In this document: piece by piece, positions 26,452-35,521 of the stretch
Layout: each line of letters opens with the position of its first letter
Numbering within the stretch: the first letter of the stretch is position 1
Assembly: GCA_910574635.1 (NCBI GenBank)
Contig: CAJTCG010000010.1
Location: 100,964-164,963 of the forward strand
Length of the DNA: 64,000 nt
Source: Oscillospiraceae bacterium
GTDB lineage: Bacteria > Bacillota > Clostridia > Oscillospirales > Oscillospiraceae
Direction of reading: 5' to 3'
The notes under the pieces: model-generated
The model's input: only the letters and a program-made list of their open reading frames with translations
Told to the model about the DNA's origin: nothing
Databases searched by the model: none
Position numbers and translations under genes: made by a program

Positions 26452-27951
26452 TCAGTCTTCATCCTTTGCCCAGGCCATGGCGCAGCGCACGGCCCGCTTC
26501 CAGCCCTTCAGAAGCTCCTGCCGCCGCTGCTGGGAGACGGCGGGGGAGAAGGTCCGCTCACAGGCCCAGTTGCCCCGAATCTCGTCCAGATCCCTCCAGA
26601 AGCCGGAGGCCAGCCCCGCCAGGTACGCCGCCCCCAGGGCGGTGGTTTCGATGCACCGGGGCCGCTGGATTTGGGTGTCCGACAGGTCCGCCTGGAACTG
26701 CATGAGGAAGCTGTTGGCGCTGGCTCCGCCGTCCACCTTGAGAGAACCCAGGGCCAGGCCGGACTCCTCCTTCATGGCGCAGAGCAAATCGTTGGTCTGG
26801 TAGGCCAGGGATTCCGTCACCGCCCGGATGAAATGCTCCCGGGTGACGCCCCGGGTGAGGCCCGTTACGGTGCCCCGGGCGTAGGGCTCCCAGTAGGGGG
26901 CCCCCAGGCCAACAAAGGCCGGGACCACATAAATGCCTCCCGCGTCCTCCAGGCGGGAGCAGATCTCCTCTGTCTGGGCGGCGCTGTCCACCAGCTTCAT
27001 CTCGTCCCGGAGCCACTGGATGGCGGCCCCGGCGATGAAAACGCTGCCCTCCAGGGCGTAGTGGATCTGCGTTCCCGTTCCGGCGGCGATGGTGGTGAGG
27101 AGGCCCCGCCTGGAGGCCACCGCCTCCGCCCCGGTGTTCATCAGCAGGAAGCCGCCGGTGCCGTAGGTGCTCTTCACGTCCCCCGGTTCAAAGCCGCACT
27201 GGCCGAAGAGGGCGGCCTGCTGGTCGCCCGCGGCGGCGGCGATGGGGATGGACCCGCCGAACTTGTCCGTCTCGCCGAACAGGCAGCTGCTGGGCAGGGC
27301 CCGGGGCAGCAGGGAGGCGGGGATGCGGAAGTAGTCCAGCAGCTCCTGGTCCCACTGGAGCTTGTGGATGTCAAAGAGCATGGTCCGGGAGGCGTTGGTG
27401 TAGTCCGTGGCGTGGACCCGTCCCCCGGTCAGGTTCCAGATAAGCCAGGTGTCCACGGTGCCGAACCGCAGCTCCCCCCGCTCCGCCCGCTGCCGGGCGC
27501 CGGGGACGTTGTCCAGAATCCATTCCAGCTTGCTGGCGGAAAAGTAGGCGTCGGGAATCAGGCCGGTTTTCTGACGGACGGCCTCCTCCAGCCCGTCCCG
27601 CCGGAGCCGCTCAATGCGGTCCGCCGTCCGGCGGCACTGCCAGACAATGGCGTTGCAGACGGGCTTCCCGGTGGCGGCGTCCCAGACCAGGGTGGTTTCC
27701 CGCTGGTTGGTGATGCCGATGGCGGCGATTTCATCCGGCCGGGCGTCGGCCTTCTGCATGGCCTCCATGGCGACGCCCATCTGGGTGGACCAGATGTCCA
27801 TGGGGTCGTGCTCCACCCAGCCGGGCTGGGGATAAATCTGGGGGAACTCTTTTTGCACCACGGCCCGGATTTCCCCCCGGCGGTCAAAGAGGATGCACCG
27901 GGAGCTGGTGGTGCCCTGGTCCATGGCAATCACATAGTTTTTCTCGTTCAC
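26452..27951 (-). CDS. glpK: glycerol kinase
   Basis: GlpK converts glycerol and ATP to glycerol 3-phosphate. The 499-residue FGGY-family product shows the N-terminal ATP loop [17 protein letters not shown], the [12 protein letters not shown] segment, [10 protein letters not shown] and [14 protein letters not shown] 27951 is chosen because GGGAGGAGCG precedes it and gives the typical family N-terminus; an earlier GTG at 27975 overlaps the upstream stop (GTGA) but adds a poorly conserved extension. The upstream gene is a monoglyceride-lipase-like hydrolase, so released glycerol could be phosphorylated by the product of the same transcript. No glpF or glpD is in the window. Confidence 0.97.
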   Translation of the reverse strand: MNEKNYVIAMDQGTTSSRCILFDRRGEIRAVVQKEFPQIYPQPGWVEHDPMDIWSTQMGVAMEAMQKADARPDEIAAIGITNQRETTLVWDAATGKPVCNAIVWQCRRTADRIERLRRDGLEEAVRQKTGLIPDAYFSASKLEWILDNVPGARQRAERGELRFGTVDTWLIWNLTGGRVHATDYTNASRTMLFDIHKLQWDQELLDYFRIPASLLPRALPSSCLFGETDKFGGSIPIAAAAGDQQAALFGQCGFEPGDVKSTYGTGGFLLMNTGAEAVASRRGLLTTIAAGTGTQIHYALEGSVFIAGAAIQWLRDEMKLVDSAAQTEEICSRLEDAGGIYVVPAFVGLGAPYWEPYARGTVTGLTRGVTREHFIRAVTESLAYQTNDLLCAMKEESGLALGSLKVDGGASANSFLMQFQADLSDTQIQRPRCIETTALGAAYLAGLASGFWRDLDEIRGNWACERTFSPAVSQQRRQELLKGWKRAVRCAMAWAKDED

Positions 27952-27971
27952 GTCCGCTCCTCCCGCGCCGG

Positions 27972-28898
27972 TCACAGGGTCCCCTTGAAGAAGTCGATGA
28001 CGCCCTGCTCCACCTGGTCCTTGAGATCGGCGTAGTTGTGAATCTCATGGCGGTAGCCGTCGTAAATTTTGGTGGTCACCTTGTGGCCGGAGGCTTCCAG
28101 CCAGGCGGAAACCTGCTTCACGCCCTCGCCGTACTGGCCCACCGGGTCCTCGCCGCCGGCGATGTTGTAGACGGGCAGGTCCTTGGGCACCTTCTCCGCC
28201 CATGCGGGGCCGGTGATGAAATCGATCATCTGGCAGAAGTAGAGGAAGGAGCGGTTGCTGGTGGGCCGGGAGAAGGCGTCCAGGGGGTCCATGGCGTGGT
28301 CCGCCTGGACATAGGGGTCGGAGCAGATCCACTCGTTGCCGAATTTGATTTCCTCCGTGCACCGCTCGCACATCCAGCCAAGCAGGGCCCCGGCGGCGCT
28401 GGGGTCGGAGGCGTCCCCCTGCCCGGCGTCCACGGCGGCCCGGAGCATGGCCATGCCCTGTTCCAGCCCGGGGAAGACGCCGCTGGTGCCGCAGAGGGTG
28501 ACGGCGGAGAGCTCGGAGCCGTAGGCCGTGATGTAGTCCCGGGCGATGAAGGAGCCCATGCTGTGGCCGAAGAGGAAGCAGGGGAGGCCGGGGTATTTCT
28601 CCTTGACCAGGGTGGTCAGGGTGTGCTCGTCCTCCATCATGGTGTGGGGGCCCTTGTCCCCCCAGTCGCCCCAGGAGCTGTTGACCACGGCAGTCCTGCC
28701 GTGGCCCACATGGTCGTCCGCCGCCACGATGAAGCCGGCGTCCAGGAATTTGGAGATCATGTGAAGATAGCGCCGGGAGTGCTCCCCGAAGCCGTGGACC
28801 AGCTGAATGATGCCCACAGGCTGGGCTGCGGGGACATAGATCCACCCCTGGACCTGGTCCCGCTGGTTGAAGGACTGGAAGCTGATCTCGTGTAACAT
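27972..28898 (-). CDS. alpha/beta hydrolase, monoacylglycerol-lipase-like
   Basis: A 308-residue alpha/beta hydrolase (serine aminopeptidase/S33 type). The oxyanion motif [12 protein letters not shown] and the nucleophile elbow GHSMGS are clear; the probable acid is the Asp in [11 protein letters not shown] and the histidine is in GYRHEIHN near the C-terminus. [10 protein letters not shown] is the signature of monoacylglycerol or lysophospholipase relatives. No signal peptide. It overlaps or abuts glpK, supporting a role in releasing glycerol from glycerides. Substrate assignment is inference. The ATG has AGGAGGAGC upstream. Confidence 0.88.
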   Translation of the reverse strand: MLHEISFQSFNQRDQVQGWIYVPAAQPVGIIQLVHGFGEHSRRYLHMISKFLDAGFIVAADDHVGHGRTAVVNSSWGDWGDKGPHTMMEDEHTLTTLVKEKYPGLPCFLFGHSMGSFIARDYITAYGSELSAVTLCGTSGVFPGLEQGMAMLRAAVDAGQGDASDPSAAGALLGWMCERCTEEIKFGNEWICSDPYVQADHAMDPLDAFSRPTSNRSFLYFCQMIDFITGPAWAEKVPKDLPVYNIAGGEDPVGQYGEGVKQVSAWLEASGHKVTTKIYDGYRHEIHNYADLKDQVEQGVIDFFKGTL

Positions 28899-28966
28899 CG
28901 CTGCTCCTCCTGTTCCGGGGCGAAAGCGCCCCTGTAAATTGACCGGAAAATTAAGGAATTAAAGAA

Positions 28967-28995
28967 AGTATACCGTGCCCCGCCGCCGCTGTCAA
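28967..28995 (-). promoter_or_regulatory. sigma-A promoter of the lipase-glpK operon
   Basis: On the minus strand, TTGACA (28990-28995), a 17-nt spacer and TATACT (28967-28972). A 6-bp GGGGCG hairpin lies in the leader just before the ribosome binding site. Confidence 0.85.
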
Positions 28996-29052
28996 CCAAA
29001 AGCGGCGGCAAAGCCGGTCCGGGCAAATTTTTTCCGGAAAGGGGCTTGCCAT

Positions 29053-29081
29053 TTGACAAAAAATCCGTTATGCTATTCATA
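29053..29081 (+). promoter_or_regulatory. possible promoter of the ROK gene
   Basis: TTGACA (29053-29058) with a 17-nt spacer to TTCATA (29076-29081). The -10 is weak; a TATAAA near 29090 is an alternative at poor spacing. Confidence 0.4.
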
Positions 29082-29118
29082 AAGTCTTTATAAAACAAGA
29101 GACGGGGAATGAGGAGCC

Positions 29119-30237
29119 ATGACCATATCGCCTGCCAACAACATGGACGTCAAGCGGCGCAACCGGGTGAACACCCTGCGCTGCATCCTGAAAAGCGACC
29201 GGGTTTCCCAAATGGAGCTGACCCAGAAGCTGGCCTTGAGCTGGCCCACGATTTTGCAGAACGTGAAAGAGCTGACGGAGCTGGGGCTGGTTCGGGAGGA
29301 CGGCGTGTACGCCTCCACCGGCGGACGGAAGGCCAAGGCCTACGCTCCCGTGCGGGACGCCCGGGTGGCGGTGGGCGTGGACCTGACGGCGGACCACGTC
29401 GGCGTGGTGCTGACGGACCTGGGGGGAAACCTGCTGAAGCAGGTCACGGGGGCCCTCCGCTTCTCCATGGAGGAGATCTATTTCAAGTACCTGGGCGGCC
29501 TGCTCCAGCGCTTTGTGGAGGCCAACGGGGCGGCGGATCGGATTCTGGGAGTGGGCATAGCCCTTCCCGGCATTGTGGACGGGGAGCGGGGCGTGCTGCG
29601 GGAGTCCCACGCTCTGGAGCTGCGGAATGTGCCGCTTAGCCGCTTTACCCAGCAGATACCCTGGCCCTGCCGCTGCCTGGGCGCCGCTCATGCCGCGGGC
29701 CTGGCGGAGTTCCGGGGCGTGGATGGGGATATGGTCTATCTCTCCCTGGACGACACCGTGGGCGGGGCCATCCTCCGGGACGGGAGCCTCTGCCTGGGGG
29801 ATCACCTCCGGGCGGGGGAGTTCGGGCACATGACCCTGGTTCCCGGTGGACGCCGGTGCTGGTGCGGCAAGGCGGGCTGCCTGGACGCCTACTGCTCCGC
29901 CAAGGTCCTTTCGGATCACGCCGGGGGCAGCCTCTCCGCCTTTTTCGAGGAGCTCCGCTCCGGGGACGCCGGGAAGCGGGAGATCTGGCGGGAGTACCTG
30001 GAGCACCTGGCGGCGGCGGTGAACAACCTCCATGTGGCCTTCGACTGCGGCGTCATAGCGGGGGGCCGGGTGGGGGCCTGTCTGGAGGAGTTCGGGGAGC
30101 TGCTGCGGGCGCTGCTGGCGGAGCGGAATCCCTTCGAGCAGGACGCGTCCTATCTGAAATGGAGCCGCCGCCCCCAAGAGGCCGCCGCCGTGGGCGCGGC
30201 GCTGACGCAGGTGGAGGCGTTCCTCGAGGGGCTTTGA
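29119..30237 (+). CDS. ROK-family transcriptional regulator
   Basis: A 372-residue protein with an N-terminal winged helix (RVSQMELTQKLALSWPTILQNVKELTELGLV) and a ROK sugar-kinase-like domain: nucleotide motif VGVDLTADHVGVVLTDLGG, GIALPGIVDGE, and the zinc motif C-W-C-G-K-A-G-C-L-D near residue 252. The HTH plus ROK arrangement is that of NagC/XylR-type repressors. The kinase signature residues are less well preserved than in sugar kinases of the family, so a regulator is more likely. No adjacent sugar operon is obvious; the divergently placed lipase-glpK operon or distant genes may be its targets. Confidence 0.9.
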   Translation: MTISPANNMDVKRRNRVNTLRCILKSDRVSQMELTQKLALSWPTILQNVKELTELGLVREDGVYASTGGRKAKAYAPVRDARVAVGVDLTADHVGVVLTDLGGNLLKQVTGALRFSMEEIYFKYLGGLLQRFVEANGAADRILGVGIALPGIVDGERGVLRESHALELRNVPLSRFTQQIPWPCRCLGAAHAAGLAEFRGVDGDMVYLSLDDTVGGAILRDGSLCLGDHLRAGEFGHMTLVPGGRRCWCGKAGCLDAYCSAKVLSDHAGGSLSAFFEELRSGDAGKREIWREYLEHLAAAVNNLHVAFDCGVIAGGRVGACLEEFGELLRALLAERNPFEQDASYLKWSRRPQEAAAVGAALTQVEAFLEGL

Positions 30238-30250
30238 AAGTACATCAAGC

Positions 30251-30289
30251 AAGAGCGCCGTCCCGGCCGGGACGGCGCTCTTGTTTATT
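30251..30289. terminator. bidirectional terminator between ROK gene and capA
   Basis: A 14-bp stem (30251-30264 with 30269-30282) with a GGCC loop and T-rich flank. The end overlaps the stop codon of the convergent capA gene. Confidence 0.9.
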
Positions 30290-31502
30290 TTCCGGCGTCC
30301 CGTTCCTCCCCAAGGACGGCGTGACAGGTCTCCAGGGCCTTGTCCAGTTTCTGCCTCAGGGCGGTCCCGGGTTCCCCGGTTTTCAGAGCGGCGTGGATGT
30401 CCACCAGCTCAAAGCGGGGGGAGGCCCCCTCCGCCCGGTGGAGCATGTAGAGGGGGATATAGCCGCAATCCGCAACCTGGGCCTCCCCGGTTTCATTGTC
30501 CCGGGTGAGGGTCAGGGTCAGCACCGCCGTCGTGTCCGTGTTGGGCTTGGTCTGGGAGGAAATGAAGTTTCCCAGGGAGTAGCAGACAAAGCCCTGCCGC
30601 CCGTCGGGCAGGGTCCGGATCTCCATAGGCTGGGGCACATGGGAATGGCCGCCCAGGATAATGTCCGCGCCGTTTTCAAAGAGAAAGTCCGCCAGTTCCT
30701 CCTGGTATTGGTTCTGCGTCAGCTTGTACTCCAGGCCCCAGTGGATCATCACCGCCACCAGGTCCGTTTTCAAGGCCTTGGCGTCCTCCAGGTCCCCGGC
30801 CAGGCGGTCCCAGTCCGGCTTGGAGAGGGAGGTCAGGTAGTCGGTGTTGAAGACATTGATGGCGTAGGGGTGCTTTTTCGGTATGGGGATGCCGTTGGTG
30901 CCGTAGGCATAGCCCAGAAAGGCCACCGAGATGCCCCCAACGTCGGCCACGGCGGCGTTGTGGTCAAATTCCTCCTGGGTCCGGCTGGTGCCTACATGGG
31001 CCAGGCCGGCCCCGTCCAAAACGTCCAGCGTCCGGCTCAGGCCGGAGAAGCCCCGGTCCAGGCTGTGGTTGTTGGCGGTGAGGCACAGGTCGAAGCCCAA
31101 GGCCTTGAGGTCGCGGGCCAGGTCGTCGGGGGAGTTGAAGGCGGGATAGCCGGAGTAGGGCGGGCCGCCGGAAAGGGTGGTCTCCAGGTTCACCACAGCG
31201 TAATCGGCCGTCTCCACATAGGGCCTGGCGGCGGCCATGATCCGGGCATAATCGTACCGTTCCCCGTTCCAGGCGTCGTTGGTGATGGGCATATGGCTCA
31301 TGGCGTCCCCGCAGACCGCCAAAGTGGCCGTGGTGGGCTCCGGCGGCGGGGGTTCCTCCGGGACGGCGGGCTCCTCCGGGGCGGGAGGGGGCTCCTCCCG
31401 GGGAGGCGGGACGGACGCCTCCGTTCCGGCGGGGAGGGCTCCGCCGCAGGCGCTCAGGAGCAGCGCCAGACAGAGCAGGAGGACAGGGATCTGCCGTTTC
31501 AT
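30285..31502 (-). CDS. CapA-family lipoprotein (metallophosphatase-like)
   Basis: A 405-residue lipoprotein: signal peptide with lipobox LLSAC (Cys19), a Pro/Glu-rich spacer, then a CapA domain with the family metal-ligand pattern (VCGDAMSHMPI, the NLETTLSG stretch, the TANNHSLDRG stretch, and a late GGHSHVPQP motif). CapA/PgsA-like proteins are linked to poly-gamma-glutamate assembly, but many Clostridia carry lone copies of unknown role. Here no pgsB/pgsC genes are present. The ATG has AAGGAGG upstream and a near-consensus promoter. Its promoter abuts a transposase remnant. Confidence 0.9.
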   Translation of the reverse strand: MKRQIPVLLLCLALLLSACGGALPAGTEASVPPPREEPPPAPEEPAVPEEPPPPEPTTATLAVCGDAMSHMPITNDAWNGERYDYARIMAAARPYVETADYAVVNLETTLSGGPPYSGYPAFNSPDDLARDLKALGFDLCLTANNHSLDRGFSGLSRTLDVLDGAGLAHVGTSRTQEEFDHNAAVADVGGISVAFLGYAYGTNGIPIPKKHPYAINVFNTDYLTSLSKPDWDRLAGDLEDAKALKTDLVAVMIHWGLEYKLTQNQYQEELADFLFENGADIILGGHSHVPQPMEIRTLPDGRQGFVCYSLGNFISSQTKPNTDTTAVLTLTLTRDNETGEAQVADCGYIPLYMLHRAEGASPRFELVDIHAALKTGEPGTALRQKLDKALETCHAVLGEERDAGK

Positions 31503-31537
31503 GGAAGGACCTCCTTGTTTGGTTGTTTTTCGACCTG

Positions 31538-31567
31538 ATTATAAGCCGTTCCGGCGGGCTTTGTCAA
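31538..31567 (-). promoter_or_regulatory. sigma-A promoter of capA
   Basis: On the minus strand, TTGACA (31562-31567), an 18-nt spacer and TATAAT (31538-31543). The -35 coincides with the stop codon of the transposase remnant. Confidence 0.85.
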
Positions 31568-31710
31568 TGAAGCGCGGAGCGTTGCCGCTTTGCCTTCCAT
31601 TTTGCCGGCTTTTTGAGGTTCATGGCGGCAAACTTAAGCCTCACCCAGTTGGAGACTTGGGCCAGGCCACAATAAAAGGTATAACGCATACCTCCTTTGA
31701 ATCTCGCCGC
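31564..31710 (-). pseudogene. C-terminal remnant of an IS1182-like transposase
   Basis: The minus-strand reading frame ending at 31564 gives about 45 residues with the words MRYTFYCGLA, NWVRLKFAAMNLKKPAKWK, which match the C-terminal end of IS1182-type DDE transposases. No catalytic residues or upstream part remain, and the frame upstream loses similarity. It is a fossil of an insertion, with no visible terminal repeats. Confidence 0.65.
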
Positions 31711-31776
31711 GCCGTCTTGGCGTTGGGAGAAAGAATTTTTTGGGAAAGCTTTGAAATAAGAAATAACGGGAAGCCA

Positions 31777-31806
31777 TTGACAAAAGGGCTTTCCGGCCCC
31801 TATAAT
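31777..31806 (+). promoter_or_regulatory. sigma-A promoter of the chemoreceptor gene
   Basis: TTGACA (31777-31782), an 18-nt spacer and TATAAT (31801-31806). The rest of the 31503-31866 gap holds the capA promoter and a transposase fragment; nothing else is seen. Confidence 0.85.
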
Positions 31807-31825
31807 GAAAATGGAAACCCATGGG

Positions 31826-31857
31826 CCCCTAGGGGGGCCGACTATGAAAGCTAGGGG
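31826..31857 (+). other. leader hairpin close to chemoreceptor ribosome binding site
   Basis: CCCCTAG (31826-31832) and CTAGGGG (31851-31857) can pair across an 18-nt loop, ending two bases before the GGAGAG ribosome binding site. It could influence translation. Confidence 0.45.
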
Positions 31858-31866
31858 TGGAGAGAG

Positions 31867-33831
31867 ATGAACAGTATCCGAAAGAAGATCACGGTATGCC
31901 TGATGGCGACGGTGCTGGCCGCGCTGGTTGTGGTGGGAGGCGCCAGCATTGGCCTGAACTACCGGAGCACCATCGCCACAGTGGACCAGATGATGACGCA
32001 GACCGCCGTATTGGCGGCGGAACGCATTGAGGAAGAGCTGATTGCCTATAAGAATGTGGCCATGGACACGGGCCGCATCACCCAGCTGGCCGATTCCGAA
32101 ACGCCGCTGGAGGAAAAGCGGAGCATCATCGATGAGCGGGCCAGCCTCCACGGCTTCCAGCGGGGCAATGTCATCGGCTTGGACGGCATCAGCATTTTCG
32201 ACGGGAAGGACTATTCCGACCGGGAGTATGTGCAGCAGGCCCTGAGCGGAAACGTTTATGTTTCGCAGCCCCTGGTCAGCAAGATCACGGGGGAGCTGAC
32301 CATTATGGTTGCCGCGCCTCTTTACTCCAACCGGGGGCTCGTTGCGGGGGCGGTCTACTTTGTTCCCCCGGAAACCTTTTTGAACGACATCGTGTCCTCC
32401 ATCAAGGTCAGCGAAAACAGCCGGGCCTATATGATCAACAAAGACGGAGACACCATTGCCGACATCACCTTGGAGACAATCACCACCCAAAACATTGAGC
32501 GGGAGGCCCAGAGCGACTCCTCTTTGAAGCAGCTTGCCGCCATCCACGCGGAGATGCGGCAGGGGAAGGTGGGATTCGGCAGCTTCCACGACACCGACGG
32601 CCCCCGTTTCGCGGCTTACGCCCCGGTGGATGGAACCAACGGCTGGAGTGTGGCGGTCACCGCGATGAAAAAGGACTATCTGGCGGATACATATTTCGGT
32701 ATGCTTATTGATGTGCTGGTAATCGTGGCCTCCATTCTGGCTTCCATCGTGGTGGCGCTGAAGCTGTCCAGCAACATCAGCGATCCCATGCGGGCCTGCG
32801 CCCAGCGGATGAAGCTGCTGGTGGAGGGCGACTTGAAGGCCCCCGTTCCCCAGATCCAGGGAAAGGACGAGACGGCGGAGCTGACCCGTTCCACGGCGGA
32901 GATGGTGACGGGGCTGAATACCATCATCAACGACATCAGCTACCTCCTTACGGAGATGGCCAATCAGAATCTGGACATCCGCTCCGCCCACCGGGAGGCC
33001 TATGTGGGGGACTTCCAGAATATTCTCCAGTCCATGCGGACACTGAAGGTGGAGCTCAGCGGCACCATGCGGCAGATCAACGCCTCCGCCGGGCAGGTGT
33101 CCTCCGCCAGCAACCAGGTGTCCATGGGCGCGCAGAGCCTGAGCCAGGGCTCCATGACCCAGGCCAGCTCCATCGAAGAGCTGGCGGCCACCATCACGGA
33201 GATTTCCGACAGCGCCAAGCGGACCGCCGCCGCCGCCGAGGAGGCGGGGCGCTTCGTGGGGCAGGCCGGAGGGCAGCTTGGAATCAGCGTGGAGCACGTC
33301 AAGGGGCTCAACGCCGCCATGGAGAAGATTTCCGGCTCTTCCGAGGAAATTTCCAAGATCATTGCCACCATTGAAAACATTGCCTTCCAGACCAACATCC
33401 TGGCCCTGAACGCCGCCGTGGAGGCCGCCCGGGCGGGCAGCGCCGGCAAGGGCTTCGCCGTGGTGGCCGACGAGGTGCGCAACCTGGCCACCAAGTCCGA
33501 CCAGGCCGCCAAGGCCACCAAGGAGCTGATTGAAAGCTCCATCGCCGCCGTCACCGAAGGAAGCCGGGCGGTGGGAAATGTCACCGAGTCTTTGGAGCGG
33601 ACCAGCGAGTCCGCCGGCCACGTAACCGCGCAGATGGACATCGTGGTGGAGGCTGTGGAAAACCAGACCTCCGCCATCAACCAGGTCACCGAGGGCATCG
33701 ATCAGATTTCCTCCGTGGTCCAGACCAACAGCGCCACGGCCCAGGAGAGCGCCGCCGCCAGCGAGGAGCTGTCCGCCGAGGCGGCCAGCCTGAAGCAGCT
33801 GGTGGACCAGTTTACCTTAGCCAAGGACTGA
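31867..33831 (+). CDS. methyl-accepting chemotaxis protein with dCache sensor
   Basis: A 654-residue chemoreceptor: N-terminal membrane span (about 12-32), an extracytoplasmic double-Cache-like sensor (about 40-275; [21 protein letters not shown] and [11 protein letters not shown] are typical), a second span (about 283-303), a HAMP region and a long cytoplasmic signalling helix. The hairpin tip [23 protein letters not shown] near 520-545 is the CheA/CheW contact. Glu/Gln pairs in flanking helices are methylation candidates. No che or flagellar genes are in the window, so the receptor could work with a distant array. It has its own promoter and terminator. Confidence 0.94.
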   Translation: MNSIRKKITVCLMATVLAALVVVGGASIGLNYRSTIATVDQMMTQTAVLAAERIEEELIAYKNVAMDTGRITQLADSETPLEEKRSIIDERASLHGFQRGNVIGLDGISIFDGKDYSDREYVQQALSGNVYVSQPLVSKITGELTIMVAAPLYSNRGLVAGAVYFVPPETFLNDIVSSIKVSENSRAYMINKDGDTIADITLETITTQNIEREAQSDSSLKQLAAIHAEMRQGKVGFGSFHDTDGPRFAAYAPVDGTNGWSVAVTAMKKDYLADTYFGMLIDVLVIVASILASIVVALKLSSNISDPMRACAQRMKLLVEGDLKAPVPQIQGKDETAELTRSTAEMVTGLNTIINDISYLLTEMANQNLDIRSAHREAYVGDFQNILQSMRTLKVELSGTMRQINASAGQVSSASNQVSMGAQSLSQGSMTQASSIEELAATITEISDSAKRTAAAAEEAGRFVGQAGGQLGISVEHVKGLNAAMEKISGSSEEISKIIATIENIAFQTNILALNAAVEAARAGSAGKGFAVVADEVRNLATKSDQAAKATKELIESSIAAVTEGSRAVGNVTESLERTSESAGHVTAQMDIVVEAVENQTSAINQVTEGIDQISSVVQTNSATAQESAAASEELSAEAASLKQLVDQFTLAKD

Positions 33832-33887
33832 GGCGGGCCGCGTTCGATGGCTGCGGCGGATGCCGTCACTGGCAATTTACTGTAAAA

Positions 33888-33922
33888 AAGGGCCCCGCGG
33901 ATACGCCGCGGGGCCCTTTTTG
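33888..33922 (+). terminator. terminator of the chemoreceptor gene
   Basis: A 13-bp GC stem (GGGCCCCGCGG and complement) followed by TTTTT. Confidence 0.92.
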
Positions 33923-33963
33923 TGGCTACATCCACGAAAATACGGCAAATCCTGAAAAGACCG

Positions 33964-33991
33964 TTGACAAAATCAGGATTTTTGCTACAAT
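33964..33991 (+). promoter_or_regulatory. sigma-A promoter of the ABC importer operon
   Basis: TTGACA (33964-33969), a 16-nt spacer and TACAAT (33986-33991), about 100 nt before the first gene. Confidence 0.85.
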
Positions 33992-34002
33992 AGATAGCGT
34001 TC

Positions 34003-34045
34003 AAAAGGCGTACGCCTTTTTTTCATGGTTTGCAGACAAACCATG
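34003..34045 (+). promoter_or_regulatory. leader hairpins: promoter-proximal terminator-like stem and a second stem
   Basis: AAAAGGCGTACGCCTTTT (34003-34020) is a perfect palindrome followed by three more T, forming a terminator-like stem within about 20 nt of the expected transcript start. Directly after it, CATGGTTTG (34024-34032) pairs perfectly with CAAACCATG (34037-34045) over a CAGA loop. The pair looks like a regulated leader, though no known riboswitch class is recognised. Confidence 0.55.
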
Positions 34046-34094
34046 AGGGGAGTTGTATGCGCCTGGAAGACACAAAAATTTTTGGAGGTTTGCA

Positions 34095-35387
34095 ATGAAG
34101 AAGTTTTTCAGCATGCTGCTGGCGCTCGTGATGCTTTTGGCTCTCGCGGGCTGCGGCGGCAACGACAAGACCCCCGCGCAGGATCAGGGCGGCTCCTCTG
34201 ACGCCGGCCAGACCCAGCAGGACGGGGACTCCGGCGAGGCGGGCGACGCCGCCGCCACCCTGGAGGACGGTATCGGCGACTACCACATCGGCATTGTCAC
34301 CGGCTCCGTCTCCCAGTCCGAGGATGACCGCCGCGGCGCCGAGGCCTTCCAGGCCAAGTACGGCGAGGACAAGGTCACCCTGGCCATCTATCCCGACAAC
34401 TTTACCGAGGAGCTGGAGACCACGATCCAGACCATCGTGAATATGTCCGACGACCCCCTGATGAAGGCCATTGTCGTCAACCAGTCTGTCCCCGGCACCA
34501 CCGAGGCTTTCCGCCAGATCAAGGAGCGCCGCCCCGACATCATCTGCATCGCCGGCGAGGCCCATGAGGACCTGCCTGAGATCGGCTCCGCCGCCGACCT
34601 GGTGTGCAACAACGACTTCGTGTCCCGCGGCTATCTGATCATCCGCACCGCCCACGAGCTGGGCGCGGACACCTTCGTCCACATCTCCTTCCCCCGCCAC
34701 ATGGCTTATGAGACCATGAGCCGCCGCGTGGCCGTCATGGAGGAGGCCTGCAAGGAGTTCGGCATGAAGTTCGTCCTGGAGACCGCTCCCGACCCGACTT
34801 CCGACGTGGGCATCCCCGGCGCTCAGGCTTATATCCTGGAGAACGTCCCCGCCTGGGTCCAGAAGTACGGTGAGAACGCCGCCTACTTCTGCACCAACGA
34901 CGCCCACACCGAGCCCCTGCTCAAGCAGCTGGTGGAATACGGCGGCTACTTCATCGAGGCCGACCTGCCCTCTCCTCTGATGGGCTATCCCGGCGCTCTG
35001 GGCCTGGACCTCACCGAGGAGGCCGGCGACTTTGAGAAGATTCTGGCTAAGGTCGAGTCCGCTCTGGTGGAGAAGGGCGCCGCCGATCACTTCGGTACCT
35101 GGGCCTACTCCTATGGCTACACCCTGTCCGCCGGTCTTGCGGAGCACGCCAAAAACGTCATCAACGGAGTCAGCGAAATCACGGACATGGACGCCGTGGC
35201 CGCGGCCCTGAACGTATACTCTCCCAAGGCCCAGTGGAATGGCGCGGGCTACACCAACGCCACCACCGGAGTCAAGAGCGACAATGTGTTCCTCATCTAT
35301 CAGGACACCTATATCATGGGCGACCCCGGCCGCTTCATGGGCAACGCCGACGTGGAGATTCCCGAGAAGTACTTCACCGTCAGCTGA
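34095..35387 (+). CDS. DUF3798-type ABC transporter substrate-binding lipoprotein
   Basis: A 430-residue lipoprotein (lipobox LALAGC, Cys20) with a low-complexity linker up to about residue 60 and a periplasmic-binding-protein-like fold. The stretches YHIGIVTGSVSQSEDD, NQSVPGTTEAFRQI, FVHISFPRHMAYE and DLPSPLMGYPGALG match what I know as DUF3798, a relative of BMP/sugar-binding proteins; ligand unknown. ATG 34095 with TGGAGG 7 nt before is chosen over one at 34053. Arginine codons here are mostly CGC, unlike the CGG-rich neighbours, which fits high expression. It heads the importer operon. Confidence 0.8.
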   Translation: MKKFFSMLLALVMLLALAGCGGNDKTPAQDQGGSSDAGQTQQDGDSGEAGDAAATLEDGIGDYHIGIVTGSVSQSEDDRRGAEAFQAKYGEDKVTLAIYPDNFTEELETTIQTIVNMSDDPLMKAIVVNQSVPGTTEAFRQIKERRPDIICIAGEAHEDLPEIGSAADLVCNNDFVSRGYLIIRTAHELGADTFVHISFPRHMAYETMSRRVAVMEEACKEFGMKFVLETAPDPTSDVGIPGAQAYILENVPAWVQKYGENAAYFCTNDAHTEPLLKQLVEYGGYFIEADLPSPLMGYPGALGLDLTEEAGDFEKILAKVESALVEKGAADHFGTWAYSYGYTLSAGLAEHAKNVINGVSEITDMDAVAAALNVYSPKAQWNGAGYTNATTGVKSDNVFLIYQDTYIMGDPGRFMGNADVEIPEKYFTVS

Positions 35388-35412
35388 TTCGATTCAAAAA
35401 TTGTCTGCCGCA

Positions 35413-35440
35413 CGGGGAGGAGGACCTGTCCTCCTCCCCG
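35413..35440 (+). other. stem-loop after the binding-protein gene
   Basis: A perfect inverted repeat with up to 13 pairs (35413-35425 with 35428-35440) and no U-run lies between the lipoprotein and ATPase genes. Such elements keep binding-protein mRNA more abundant than the rest of the operon. Confidence 0.65.
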
Positions 35441-35521
35441 CGCTGGCTTTGACCGGGGCGGCATAAGTCCCCGCCCGGCGCCGGGGACCGGCGCGCGGAA
35501 CAAATGAGATAGGGTGGATGT

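Noticed and set aside
26218..28035. 605-residue open frame antisense to glpK
   Set aside because: It is a mirror of glpK codon bias with low-complexity Gly/Pro composition; glpK on the other strand is certain.
33992..34094. Purine riboswitch before the importer
   Set aside because: The conserved purine-aptamer core is not present; only simple hairpins are seen.
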